The notes: a model not told the origin generated them from the letters alone. Positions 53,638 through 62,280 are shown, numbered from the stretch's first letter. The stretch: DNA of 64,000 nucleotides from Larkinella bovis (GCF_042655385.1 NZ_JBHSMA010000005.1:1-64000), one strand, 5' to 3'. Made by a program: numbers and translations.

Positions 53638-56019
53638 ATGCTTCGCAATTACCTCAAAACCACCTGGCGCAGCCTGATCCGCAACCGGAATTACGCGCTG
53701 ATCAACCTCACGGGACTAACCCTGGGGCTGGGCGTTGCGATCGTGTTGTTCTGGATTGTGCGGTTTGAATACAGCTTCGACCGGTATCATGCGAAAGCCG
53801 ACCGACTGTACCGGATTATTTCCAAGAATCGCTACGGGGAACAGAGTACGTATGTGCCGCAGGGCGCGATCAAGGCGCTGAAGGAGCAGGTTCCGGGAGT
53901 TGACGGTGCGGCCAGTGTCTACGGCACCGAGTCCAGCGGCTTGCGGGTTGGACAGGCTATTTTTAACGTGAAAAATGTCTTTTTCGCACCCCCGCAATTT
54001 CTGGAAATGATTGACGTGGCTTGGGTGGCCGGATCGGCGCGGTCGTCGCTCAGCCAGCCCGGTCAGGTAGTGCTCGACGAACCCACGGCCCGGCGGTTTT
54101 TCGGCAACGGCACAGCGATGGGGAAAACCGTCCGGTTGAATAACCAGATTGATCTGGTGGTGGCGGGGATTATCCGCAAAATGCCGGTCAATACCGAGTT
54201 TCAATTTCAGGTGGTGGCGTCCCGCGAAACCCTGAAACGAATCCGCCCCGAGTTCAGGCACGAAGACTATTGGGGTGGGGGCGACTCGATGCACCACGGC
54301 TATGTGGTTCTGGAACCGGGCGTTTCGGCGGCTGCCGTTGAAACGGCGCTCACGACGCTTGCCCGGCAACACCAGAACGACTCGGCCAGCAGCGGCTTCC
54401 GCTTGCTGCCGCTCACCGAGGTTCACCGCGACACGGAAAGCGACCCGGATCCGTTCAATTACGTGATTCCACAGTGGATGCTCAATACCCTGGCCGTTAT
54501 CGGTCTGTTTCTGATTCTCATTGCCTGCATCAATTTTGTCAATCTGGCCACAGTTCAGGCCGTTCAGCGCAGCCGCGAAATTGCCGTCCGGAAAGTGCTG
54601 GGCAGCAGCCGGAAGCAACTGATGGTTCAGTTTTTCGGTGAAACCGCTTTCCTGGTGTTTGTGGCCATCGGTCTGGGCGGTTTGCTGGCTACGCAGTTGA
54701 TCCCGTTCGCTGATCAGTGGTTGACTACGCAGGTGACGCAATCGGCCGTTTGGGACGGAAACACCATCGCGTTTCTGCTGGCATTGGGCGTGGTCGTCAC
54801 GGTTTTGGCCGGTTTTTATCCGGCGCTGGTGTTGTCCGGTTTTCAGCCCGTGAAGGTGTTGCGGGGGCGGTTTTTGGTGGCCCGGCCTACCGGAATTTCG
54901 CTGCGGTCGTCGCTGGTGGTTGCCCAATTCGTTATTGCGCAGGTGCTCGTCATCTGTATGTTGATCGGCAATCAACAGATTCGCTATTTCTACGAAACCG
55001 ACCTGGGCTTTGATAAAAAAGCCGTCGTGACGGTCGACGTGCCGGACTGGGGTAAGGGTGTTTTGCGGGAACGGTTCCGGCGGCAACTGCTCCAGCATCC
55101 GGAAATAAAAGAGGTGGCTTTTGCCCTAACCACGCCGTCGAGCAACCACAACTGGTGGTGGCGAACTGTTCACCATCCTAATCTGCCCAACGGCATGAAC
55201 GAATTTCGGATGCAATACGTCGATACCAACTACTTCCATTTTTTCAAAATCCCGCTGGTGGCCGGTCGGTCATGGACGCGGGCCGATACGAATACGGTGG
55301 CGGTTATCAACGAAAAAGCCGCCCGGGATTTCGGCTATCAGAATCCGGAAAAAGCCATTGGGGAGCGGATCAATCTGGGCGATAATCAACTGTTTACGGT
55401 GATGGGCGTCGTGAAGGATTATCACTCGCAGAGCCTGCGGTCGGCGATTGTGCCGCACATTTTTTTCTACGCCGACTGGAATTTTCAGCAGGCCAGCATC
55501 CGCATCGATCCCCAACAACAGACGACGGCTTTGCAGCACATCGAACAGGACTGGAAAGCGGTTTTTCCGAACCATTATTTTGAAGCCGGTTTTCTGGATC
55601 AGGACCTTAAAGCCTTCTACGACGACGAACGCAAAATTACCAACTTCCTGACACTCTTTACCGCCGTCGGCATCCTGATCGGCTGTCTGGGCCTGTTCGG
55701 GCTGGTGTCGTTTGTGGTGACGCAGCGTACGAAGGAAATCGGTATCCGGAAAGTGCTGGGCGCAACGGTTTCCGGCATCGTTTCGCTGCTGTCGAAAGAC
55801 TTTCTCAAACTCGTTTTGCTGGCCTTTGCGATTGCGGCACCGATTGGCTGGTACGCCATGAACCGGTTTTTACAAAGCTATGCGTACAAAATTGAGATCG
55901 ACGGGTGGACGTTTGTGCTGGCGGGCGGTTTGGCCGGTAGCGTTGCGCTTATAACGGTTTCGGTTCAGTCTATCAAAGCTGCCCTGACCAATCCGGCTAC
56001 CTCCCTGCGGTCGGAATGA
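53638..56019 (+). CDS. Two-module FtsX/MacB-type ABC permease, array member 8
   Basis: 793 residues. Subgroup of members 1, 6 and 7, but motif 1 reads QRSREIAVRKVLGSS: the otherwise invariant Gly of EVGxRK is Ala. Motif 2, TKEIGIRKVLGAT near residue 698, is normal. The first periplasmic domain is short, and the second has an aromatic-rich NHNWWWRTVHH near the residue 505 region. It ends NPATSLRSE, with Ala at the usual Val. It starts 59 AT-rich bases after the divergent Uma2-like gene. Confidence 0.87.
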   Translation: MLRNYLKTTWRSLIRNRNYALINLTGLTLGLGVAIVLFWIVRFEYSFDRYHAKADRLYRIISKNRYGEQSTYVPQGAIKALKEQVPGVDGAASVYGTESSGLRVGQAIFNVKNVFFAPPQFLEMIDVAWVAGSARSSLSQPGQVVLDEPTARRFFGNGTAMGKTVRLNNQIDLVVAGIIRKMPVNTEFQFQVVASRETLKRIRPEFRHEDYWGGGDSMHHGYVVLEPGVSAAAVETALTTLARQHQNDSASSGFRLLPLTEVHRDTESDPDPFNYVIPQWMLNTLAVIGLFLILIACINFVNLATVQAVQRSREIAVRKVLGSSRKQLMVQFFGETAFLVFVAIGLGGLLATQLIPFADQWLTTQVTQSAVWDGNTIAFLLALGVVVTVLAGFYPALVLSGFQPVKVLRGRFLVARPTGISLRSSLVVAQFVIAQVLVICMLIGNQQIRYFYETDLGFDKKAVVTVDVPDWGKGVLRERFRRQLLQHPEIKEVAFALTTPSSNHNWWWRTVHHPNLPNGMNEFRMQYVDTNYFHFFKIPLVAGRSWTRADTNTVAVINEKAARDFGYQNPEKAIGERINLGDNQLFTVMGVVKDYHSQSLRSAIVPHIFFYADWNFQQASIRIDPQQQTTALQHIEQDWKAVFPNHYFEAGFLDQDLKAFYDDERKITNFLTLFTAVGILIGCLGLFGLVSFVVTQRTKEIGIRKVLGATVSGIVSLLSKDFLKLVLLAFAIAAPIGWYAMNRFLQSYAYKIEIDGWTFVLAGGLAGSVALITVSVQSIKAALTNPATSLRSE

Positions 56020-56098
56020 AGAGTGATGAGTTATGAGTTAAGGCGTCAGCCAACTCATAACTCATCACTCTTCATTCATCACTCCTAACTCTTCACTA
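56014..56098. repeat. Heptamer-armed palindrome, copy 7 (core inverted)
   Basis: Units GAATGAA (holding the stop of permease 8), GAGTGAT, GAGTTAT and GAGTTAA, then the core in the opposite orientation, GCGTCAG at 56043-56049. The right arm has seven units from CCAACTC to TTCACTA (56050-56098). The ATG at 56107 follows after eight bases. Confidence 0.88.
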
Positions 56099-56106
56099 AA
56101 ACCATC

Positions 56107-58515
56107 ATGCTACGGAACTACCTCAAAATCGCCTGGCGCAATCTGTGGAAAAACAAGGTTTTTTCGGCTATCAACGTCATTGGTCTGGCCGTCGGGATGG
56201 CGGCCTGTATCCTGATCCTGCTGTTCGTTACGTTTGAAAACAGTTTTGATGGTATTCATAAAAAGAACATCTATCGGCTCGACGAGGTGCAGAAGTTTCC
56301 GGGTATGGTGGCCCCCCAGAATGTGGCGCTGTCCATGTTTCCGATGGGGCCGACGCTGGTCCGGGAATTCCCCGAAATTCGCAATTTCGTCCGGGTTCGG
56401 CCCAACCAGAAAGTGCCGCTGACCTACGGCGATAAAAAGATTGTGCTGCCCCAGATTCTGTGGGCCGACTCGACTTTTCTGGATCTGTTTGATTATCAAC
56501 TACTCAAGGGCGATAAAAAAAGCATCCTGAAAAACCCGAACAGCGTGGTTTTGACGGAAGAACGGGCAACGGCTTTTTTTGGTAACGACGACCCGATCGG
56601 GAAAACGCTGGTGGTGTACAGTTCCGATACGACCTCGTTTAAAGTGACCGGCGTGATTGAGAATGCGCCCAAAAACTCGCACTTGCAGTTCGACGGACTG
56701 TTTTCCTTCAACACCTTTGTCAAGGCCGACGCCATGAACAACTGGGGCGGCAACTGGCTGGTCACCTACCTCGAACTGGCCGCCAATACGGATGTCGCTT
56801 CGCTGGAGAAGAAATTTCCGGCGTATCTGAAAAAACACATGAAGGAGGGGGGCTGGAAGTTTTATGAACTGTTTCTCCAGCCGTTACGGGCGGTACACGG
56901 CCACTCAACGACGATTACCCACGATTATATCAATTTCCAGAAATTCGATCAGAGTTACACCTACATTTTTTCGGTCATCGCCCTCATCGTCCTGCTGATT
57001 GCCTGCGTCAATTTTATGAACCTGAGCACGGCCAAATCCGCCGGGCGGGCGAAGGAAGTCGGTGTTCGGAAGTCGGTCGGAGCCGAACGGGCGCAGTTGT
57101 CGGTTCAGTTCATCGGCGAATCCATTCTGCTGTCGTTCATTGCGCTGCTTTTTGCGGTCTTGCTGGTCAAGCTGTTTTTGCCGTACGTGAACAACCTGAG
57201 CCAGCGGCAACTGGAATTTTCCTTCCTGACGAATCCCGGTCTGCTGCTTTTGTTCGCCGGTTTTGCGGTGCTGATCGGCCTCATATCGGGTATTTATCCC
57301 GCCTTTTTCCTCTCCGCTTTCCAGCCAACAAAAGTGCTGAAGGGGATTGTCGAAACCGGCCGTAACAAAGGTTCTCTGCGGAATATGCTGGTGGTGGGGC
57401 AATTTACCGGGGCGGTTTTTCTGATTATTGCCACGGCTTTTGTGGTCAGACAACTGCGGTATATGCAGGAGCGGGACCCCGGTTTTTCCCACGATCAGGT
57501 TGTGATTCTGCCGCTGAATTCGCTGACCAACCCCAAATTCAGCGCCATCAAACAGGAATTGCTAGCGAGTCCATTGGTGACGGCCGTGACGGGTTCGCAG
57601 CAGCGGCTGGGTAATAACCTGCACCAGACCGGCGTCCGGTTTCACGGCGACGGCCCGGTGCGCGAAATGGCAACGTCGCAGGTCATTGTGGACCCGGATT
57701 ACCTGACCTTGTACAAGATTCCGGTTCTTTATGGGCGGAATTTTTTGAAAGACCGGGAAACCGATAACGGCAAGGCTTACATCATCAATGAAACGCTGGC
57801 CAAAGAACTGTTGAAAGAGCAGCCAAAAGCCACGATGCAATCGCTGATCGGGCGGAATTTTGGCTTTGGCGGGCTGGATTCGCTGGGGCGGATTGTCGGG
57901 ATTGCGAAGGATTTCAATTTCAATTCACTGCACCACAAAATCGAAACGCTCTGCATTTTCAATCAGAAGGATTGGGGCTACAGCGAGATGTCGGTTCGGA
58001 TCAACGGCAGGAACACCCGGGCGGCTGTGGCCTACATGCAATCAGTCTGGAACAAACTGGCTCCCGATCAGCCATTTGAGTACACCTTCCTGGACGAACA
58101 CTTCGCGGAACTCTACCGCGCCGATGGTCAGGTGAGCGAAATTGTTGGCATTCTGGCGTCGCTGGCGATTCTGATTTCGTGTCTGGGGTTGTTTGGTCTG
58201 GCGTCGTTCTCGGCCGAACGGCGGGTGAAGGAGATTGGTATTCGGAAAGTACTGGGTGCTTCGGTAACGGGCATCATTGCCCTGCTTTCGCGGGATTTCC
58301 TGAAGCTGGTGCTGATCGCGATTCTGATTGCCTCGCCGGTGGCCTGGTACGCGATTAACCGGTGGTTGCAGGATTTCGCCTACCGGATTTCCATCGACTG
58401 GTGGGTATTTGCGCTGGCGGGTGCGCTGGCTATTCTCATTGCGCTCCTGACGGTTTCGTTCCAGTCCATCAAAGCCGCTTTAATGAACCCGGTTTCCTCC
58501 CTGCGGTCGGAATAA
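56107..58515 (+). CDS. Two-module FtsX/MacB-type ABC permease, array member 9
   Basis: 802 residues. Motif 1 is GRAKEVGVRKSVGAERAQL with ACVNFMNLSTAKS before it, close to members 4, 5 and 10. Motif 2 is VKEIGIRKVLGAS near residue 707. The region after TM1 is unusual: FENSFDGIHKKNIYRLDE in place of the ADRIYRV pattern, followed by a long distinct first periplasmic domain. In the last part SRDFLK replaces SKDFLK. It ends NPVSSLRSE with a TAA stop, unlike the TGA of the others. Confidence 0.88.
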   Translation: MLRNYLKIAWRNLWKNKVFSAINVIGLAVGMAACILILLFVTFENSFDGIHKKNIYRLDEVQKFPGMVAPQNVALSMFPMGPTLVREFPEIRNFVRVRPNQKVPLTYGDKKIVLPQILWADSTFLDLFDYQLLKGDKKSILKNPNSVVLTEERATAFFGNDDPIGKTLVVYSSDTTSFKVTGVIENAPKNSHLQFDGLFSFNTFVKADAMNNWGGNWLVTYLELAANTDVASLEKKFPAYLKKHMKEGGWKFYELFLQPLRAVHGHSTTITHDYINFQKFDQSYTYIFSVIALIVLLIACVNFMNLSTAKSAGRAKEVGVRKSVGAERAQLSVQFIGESILLSFIALLFAVLLVKLFLPYVNNLSQRQLEFSFLTNPGLLLLFAGFAVLIGLISGIYPAFFLSAFQPTKVLKGIVETGRNKGSLRNMLVVGQFTGAVFLIIATAFVVRQLRYMQERDPGFSHDQVVILPLNSLTNPKFSAIKQELLASPLVTAVTGSQQRLGNNLHQTGVRFHGDGPVREMATSQVIVDPDYLTLYKIPVLYGRNFLKDRETDNGKAYIINETLAKELLKEQPKATMQSLIGRNFGFGGLDSLGRIVGIAKDFNFNSLHHKIETLCIFNQKDWGYSEMSVRINGRNTRAAVAYMQSVWNKLAPDQPFEYTFLDEHFAELYRADGQVSEIVGILASLAILISCLGLFGLASFSAERRVKEIGIRKVLGASVTGIIALLSRDFLKLVLIAILIASPVAWYAINRWLQDFAYRISIDWWVFALAGALAILIALLTVSFQSIKAALMNPVSSLRSE

Positions 58516-58602
58516 AGAATTAAGAGTTAAGAGTGATGAGTTCATGCGTCAGCCAACCGCCGGGCGGCCCCGTCATCACTCTTAACTCATCACTCTTAAC
58601 TA
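58510..58602. repeat. Heptamer-armed palindrome, copy 8 (core inverted, GC-rich module)
   Basis: Units GAATAAA (holding the TAA stop of permease 9), GAATTAA, GAGTTAA and GAGTGAT, then GCGTCAG inverted core followed by AACCGCCGGGCGGCCCCGTC. The right arm has four units (58575-58602). The GC-rich 20-mer recurs in both orientations in copy 9. Confidence 0.88.
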
Positions 58603-58613
58603 ACTAACAAACA

Positions 58614-60977
58614 ATGCTAACGAACTACTTTAAAATTGCCTGGCGCAACCTGCTGCGCAACAAAATGTTCTCGCTGATCAACATTCTGGGGTTGGCGCTG
58701 GGCATGGCCTGTAGCCTGCTTATTCTGTTCTGGGTGCAGGACGAGCTGGCCATGGACAAATTTCACGCGAAGGATGACCGGATTTTTCGGGTGATGGAAA
58801 ACCAGGCCTGGGCGGGGCAGGATGTGGGCACCACGCCATCGACGCCCGGTATTCTGGCCGAAAACCTGAAGAAAGATTTCCCGGACGTGGAAAAAGCCGC
58901 CATGATGACCTGGGAAAATAGCCTCCTGTTGACGGTCGGCAATACCTTTGGCAAAGAAAAAGGGCGGTTTGCGAGTGGTGATTTTCTGAGTATTTTCTCG
59001 TTTCCGCTGGTGCAGGGCGACCCGAAAACGGCCCTGACGCGGCCCGAAAGCATTGTCATTTCCGAAAAGCTGGCCCGCAAATATTTTCCGCAGCAGGATG
59101 CACTCGGGAAGACGATTCGCGTGGACAATAAGACCGATCTGATGATAACGGGCGTGCTGGCAGAACTGCCGGAAAACAACTCCCTGACATTCGATTACCT
59201 GATCGCCTGGGAGCAGTTTGTCAAAAACAACGCCTGGGTGAAGGAGTGGAGCAATAATGGGCCGCGCGCTTTTGTATTGCTCAGCCCCAAAACGGATCCG
59301 GAGAAGTTTTCGGCTAAGATCAAGGATTATATCAAGCAGAAAACCAACCAGCAGACGACCAATATTGAATTGTTTCTTCAGAAAAACAGCGAGGCTTATC
59401 TGCATTCCAACTTCAAAAACGGTACGCTCGACGGCGGTCGGATTGAATACGTGCGGATGTTTGTCATTGTGGCGGTTTTCATTCTGATTATTGCCTGCAT
59501 CAACTTCATGAACCTGGCCACGGCGCGCTCGGTCAAACGGGCCAAGGAGGTGGGCGTTCGGAAAGTGGTGGGCGCTGTGCGGCAGTCGCTGATGGCGCAA
59601 TTTTTGGGCGAATCGCTGCTGATATCGTCTCTGGCGTTATGCGTGGCGGTGTTGGTGGTCATGCTCATGCTGCCCATTTTCAATGAACTAACCGAGAAGA
59701 AGCTGGCGTTTCGGTTTACGGATGGCTCGTTATGGGCCTTACTGCTGGGCCTGACGCTGATTACGGGGGTAGTTTCGGGCAGCTATCCGGCCCTGTTTCT
59801 GTCGTCGCTCAAACCCGTTGTGGTGTTGAAAGGGGTTCTGAAGTTTAAACCGAGTGCAACGGTTTTTCGGAAAGGGCTGGTGGTGTTTCAGTTTTCGCTG
59901 TCTATACTGCTGATCGTTGGCATGATCATCATCTACCGGCAGATTCAGTATATCCAGACTAAAAACCTGGGATTCGACAAGGAGAATCTGGTCTACATGC
60001 CGCTGGAAGGGGAATTGAAAAAGAACTACCAGACCTTCCGCAATGAGTTGAAGACGCAGCCGGGGATCAAAGAAATTTCGGCTTCGTGGTCCGATCCGCT
60101 GGAAGTGGGCAGTTCCACCATCGGTGTTACCTGGCGCGGCAAGGATACCACGCAACGGATTCTGTTCAACCAGACCGCCGTGCATTACGGTTACCTCAAG
60201 GCTATGAACATCCGGCTGAAGGAAGGCCGGGATTTTTCGCCCGCTTACACTACGGACACCACCAATTACATCATCAACGAAGCCGCGGCCCGGAAAATCG
60301 GTTACAAAAACCCGGTGGGGCAGGAGTTGACGTTCTGGGGCCGCAAGGGAATCATTGTGGGTGTGGTGAAAGATTATCACATCAATTCATTACACGTTGC
60401 CATTGATCCGCTGATTCTGCACATGCAGCGGGAGGAGTTTGACGGCGTGGTGCTGGCCCGGACGGAGCCGGGGCAGACGCAGACTGCTCTGGAGAGTCTG
60501 GAAAAAACGTTCCGGAAATTCAATCCACGGTATCCGTTTGAGTACAAGTTTACGGATCAGGAGTTCGGCAATAATTACAAGAGCGAAAAGATCATCAGCC
60601 AACTGGCCAACTACTTCGCCTTTCTGGCCATTTTCATTTCCTGTTTGGGCTTGTTTGGATTAGCGACTTTTACGGCCGAACAGCGGACCAAGGAGATTGG
60701 TATCCGCAAAGTGCTGGGTGCCAGCGTGACCAACATTGTGCTGATGCTCTCGAAAGATTTTCTGTTGCTGGTGTTGCTGTCGTCGCTGGTGGCATTGCCG
60801 GTGGCCTGGTGGGCCATGAGCAGCTGGCTGGAAAAATACGCCAACCGCATCGAGATTGAGTGGTGGATGTTTGCCGTGGCCGTCGTCGCTGCCCTCTTCA
60901 TCGCGCTTTTTACCATCAGTTTTCAGAGTGTCAAAGCGGCTTTGATGAATCCGGTGAAGAGTTTGAAAACCGAGTAA
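58614..60977 (+). CDS. Two-module FtsX/MacB-type ABC permease, array member 10
   Basis: 787 residues, last of the array. Sister of member 5 by eye: ACINFMNLATARSVKRAKEVGVRKVVGAVR at motif 1, and TKEIGIRKVLGAS near residue 692. After TM1 it has DELAMDKFHAKDDRIFRV. The second periplasmic domain has EGRDFSPAYTTDTTNYIINEAAARKIGYKNP region features shared with member 5 (an INEAAAR block). It ends NPVKSLKTE. It is followed by a decamer-period spacer and an unrelated catabolic gene. Confidence 0.88.
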   Translation: MLTNYFKIAWRNLLRNKMFSLINILGLALGMACSLLILFWVQDELAMDKFHAKDDRIFRVMENQAWAGQDVGTTPSTPGILAENLKKDFPDVEKAAMMTWENSLLLTVGNTFGKEKGRFASGDFLSIFSFPLVQGDPKTALTRPESIVISEKLARKYFPQQDALGKTIRVDNKTDLMITGVLAELPENNSLTFDYLIAWEQFVKNNAWVKEWSNNGPRAFVLLSPKTDPEKFSAKIKDYIKQKTNQQTTNIELFLQKNSEAYLHSNFKNGTLDGGRIEYVRMFVIVAVFILIIACINFMNLATARSVKRAKEVGVRKVVGAVRQSLMAQFLGESLLISSLALCVAVLVVMLMLPIFNELTEKKLAFRFTDGSLWALLLGLTLITGVVSGSYPALFLSSLKPVVVLKGVLKFKPSATVFRKGLVVFQFSLSILLIVGMIIIYRQIQYIQTKNLGFDKENLVYMPLEGELKKNYQTFRNELKTQPGIKEISASWSDPLEVGSSTIGVTWRGKDTTQRILFNQTAVHYGYLKAMNIRLKEGRDFSPAYTTDTTNYIINEAAARKIGYKNPVGQELTFWGRKGIIVGVVKDYHINSLHVAIDPLILHMQREEFDGVVLARTEPGQTQTALESLEKTFRKFNPRYPFEYKFTDQEFGNNYKSEKIISQLANYFAFLAIFISCLGLFGLATFTAEQRTKEIGIRKVLGASVTNIVLMLSKDFLLLVLLSSLVALPVAWWAMSSWLEKYANRIEIEWWMFAVAVVAALFIALFTISFQSVKAALMNPVKSLKTE

Positions 60978-60989
60978 AACCGTCCTGGA

Positions 60990-61060
60990 CGGGGAGTACG
61001 CGGACGAAAGGATTAAGTAAGATTTTTCCCGTTCATCCTTTCATCCGTGTAATCCCGGTT
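60990..61060. repeat. Palindromic spacer with 10-base period
   Basis: CGGACGAAAGGAT (61001-61013) faces ATCCTTTCATCCG (61035-61047), 12 of 13 bases complementary. The right arm reads in ten-base steps (CCGTTCATCC, TTTCATCCGT, GTAATCCCGG) that end four bases before the ATG at 61065. Confidence 0.5.
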
Positions 61061-61064
61061 TACG

Positions 61065-62177
61065 ATGAGAGACTCCCGCAGAACGTTCCTCCAGAAAAGC
61101 TCCGCCCTGGCCGCCCTGACGGTGGGCGGGGGCAATGTTCCGTCGCTGGCTGATCAAAACCGCCAAACGAACGAACTCGTGCGGGATGCGGGTATGCAAC
61201 TGTGCGAAGCCTATTTCTGGGGACTGGAAGAGCAGAAAATTGCCCTGACGAAGCAGATGGCCGTTTTTGGGGCCTTGGGCGGGATCAACCCGGCGATGGC
61301 GGGCCTGAAGGATGTCAGACCCTGGGAGCTGAAAGCCGTGAAGGCCGTCAAAGAAGCCTGGGACAAGGTCGGATTGAAACTGAGCGTGATTGAAGGACCG
61401 CCGTCGCTGGGCGAAAAAACCAAGCTTGGGCTGGAAGGACGCGATGAGGAAATAGCGAATTTTATTACCCTCATGAAAAACCTGGCGACGGTCGAGATCG
61501 ATACGATTTGCTACAACTGGATGCCGGTGATTGGCTGGTACCGCACGCAGAACGATAAACCCGGGCGGGGTGGGGCGCTGGTGACGGCCTTCGACTACGA
61601 AGCCATAAAAAATCTGCCGCCGACCCAGTACGGCGAAGTATCGAAAGAAACCCTGTGGAAAACCCTGGAATACTTCCTGAAAGCCGTGGTGCCGGAAGCG
61701 GAGAAAATCGGGATGAAACTGGCGATGCACCCCGACGATCCGCAGGTAGACAGCATCCGCGGCATTGCCCGCATCATGAATACCGTCGATTCCTTCAAGC
61801 GCCTGCTGGAAATCTACCCGAGTCCGAGCAACGGCATTACGATGTGTCAGGGCAATTTCGCGCTGATGGGCACCGACATTCCCAAGCTCATTGCGTATTT
61901 CGGCAAGCGGAAGAAAATCCACTTTGTCCATTTCCGCAACGTACGGGGCAGTAAGTTTGCGTTCGAAGAAACCTTCCACGATGAGGGCATCATCGACATG
62001 TACGCGAGCATGAAGGCGTATTACGACATCGGTTTCAAAGGCCCCATCCGTCCCGACCACGTCCCGACAATGTACGGCGACAGCAACCAGCACCCCGGCT
62101 ACAGCACCATCGGCACCCTCTACGCCCTGGGTTACATGCGCGGGTTGATGGAAGCAGTGAAAGGAGTTAAGAAGTAA
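61065..62177 (+). CDS. uxuA: Mannonate dehydratase-like protein with Tat signal
   Basis: UxuA converts D-mannonate to 2-keto-3-deoxygluconate in glucuronate catabolism. The 370-residue protein has a twin-arginine signal (SRRTFLQKSSALAAL, residues 4-18), absent from cytosolic UxuA, so it may act outside the cytoplasm. UxuA features: the metal-site MHPDDPQVDSIRGI, CQGNFALMG, VHFRNVRG, FHDEGIIDM and RPDHVP. The last codons (Gly-Val-Lys-Lys-stop) lie in the first two heptamers of repeat copy 9, so the C-terminus seems to have been set by the repeat. No uxaB or kdgK is adjacent. Confidence 0.88.
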   Translation: MRDSRRTFLQKSSALAALTVGGGNVPSLADQNRQTNELVRDAGMQLCEAYFWGLEEQKIALTKQMAVFGALGGINPAMAGLKDVRPWELKAVKAVKEAWDKVGLKLSVIEGPPSLGEKTKLGLEGRDEEIANFITLMKNLATVEIDTICYNWMPVIGWYRTQNDKPGRGGALVTAFDYEAIKNLPPTQYGEVSKETLWKTLEYFLKAVVPEAEKIGMKLAMHPDDPQVDSIRGIARIMNTVDSFKRLLEIYPSPSNGITMCQGNFALMGTDIPKLIAYFGKRKKIHFVHFRNVRGSKFAFEETFHDEGIIDMYASMKAYYDIGFKGPIRPDHVPTMYGDSNQHPGYSTIGTLYALGYMRGLMEAVKGVKK

Positions 62178-62280
62178 GAGTGAAGAGTGATGACGGGGCC
62201 GCCCGGCGGTTGGCTGACGCATGCTATTCCCGCGGAGCTAACCGCCGGGCGGCCCCGTCATAACTCATAACTCATAATTC
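62164..62280. repeat. Heptamer-armed palindrome, copy 9 (with 20-bp GC-rich inverted arms)
   Basis: Left units GAGTTAA, GAAGTAA (holding the uxuA stop), GAGTGAA and GAGTGAT are followed by GACGGGGCCGCCCGGCGGTT (62192-62211). GGCTGACGC (62212-62220) and a short loop follow, then the exact complement of the 20-mer (62240-62259), then right units ATAACTC twice and ATAATTC. Read on minus, the right arm supplies the last residues and the TGA stop of the gene at 62258. It could act as a bidirectional terminator for the converging genes. Confidence 0.9.

Noticed and set aside
53716..55098. Long minus-strand open frame (460 codons) opposite permease 8, with several others like it opposite the other permeases
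   Set aside because: Composition is His/Gln/Arg-rich as expected for the antisense of a GC-rich membrane gene, no family is recognisable, and the plus-strand gene is certain.
34424..58602. Simple intrinsic terminators as the sole explanation for the repeats in the array
   Set aside because: No T-run follows the right arms, the arms are tandem 7-base units rather than one stem, and they lie directly against the next start codon.
12976..62280. CRISPR array or integron attC sites as an explanation for the heptamer palindromes
   Set aside because: There are no alternating unique spacers, no cas or integrase gene, and the copies are kilobases apart; attC core sites are absent.
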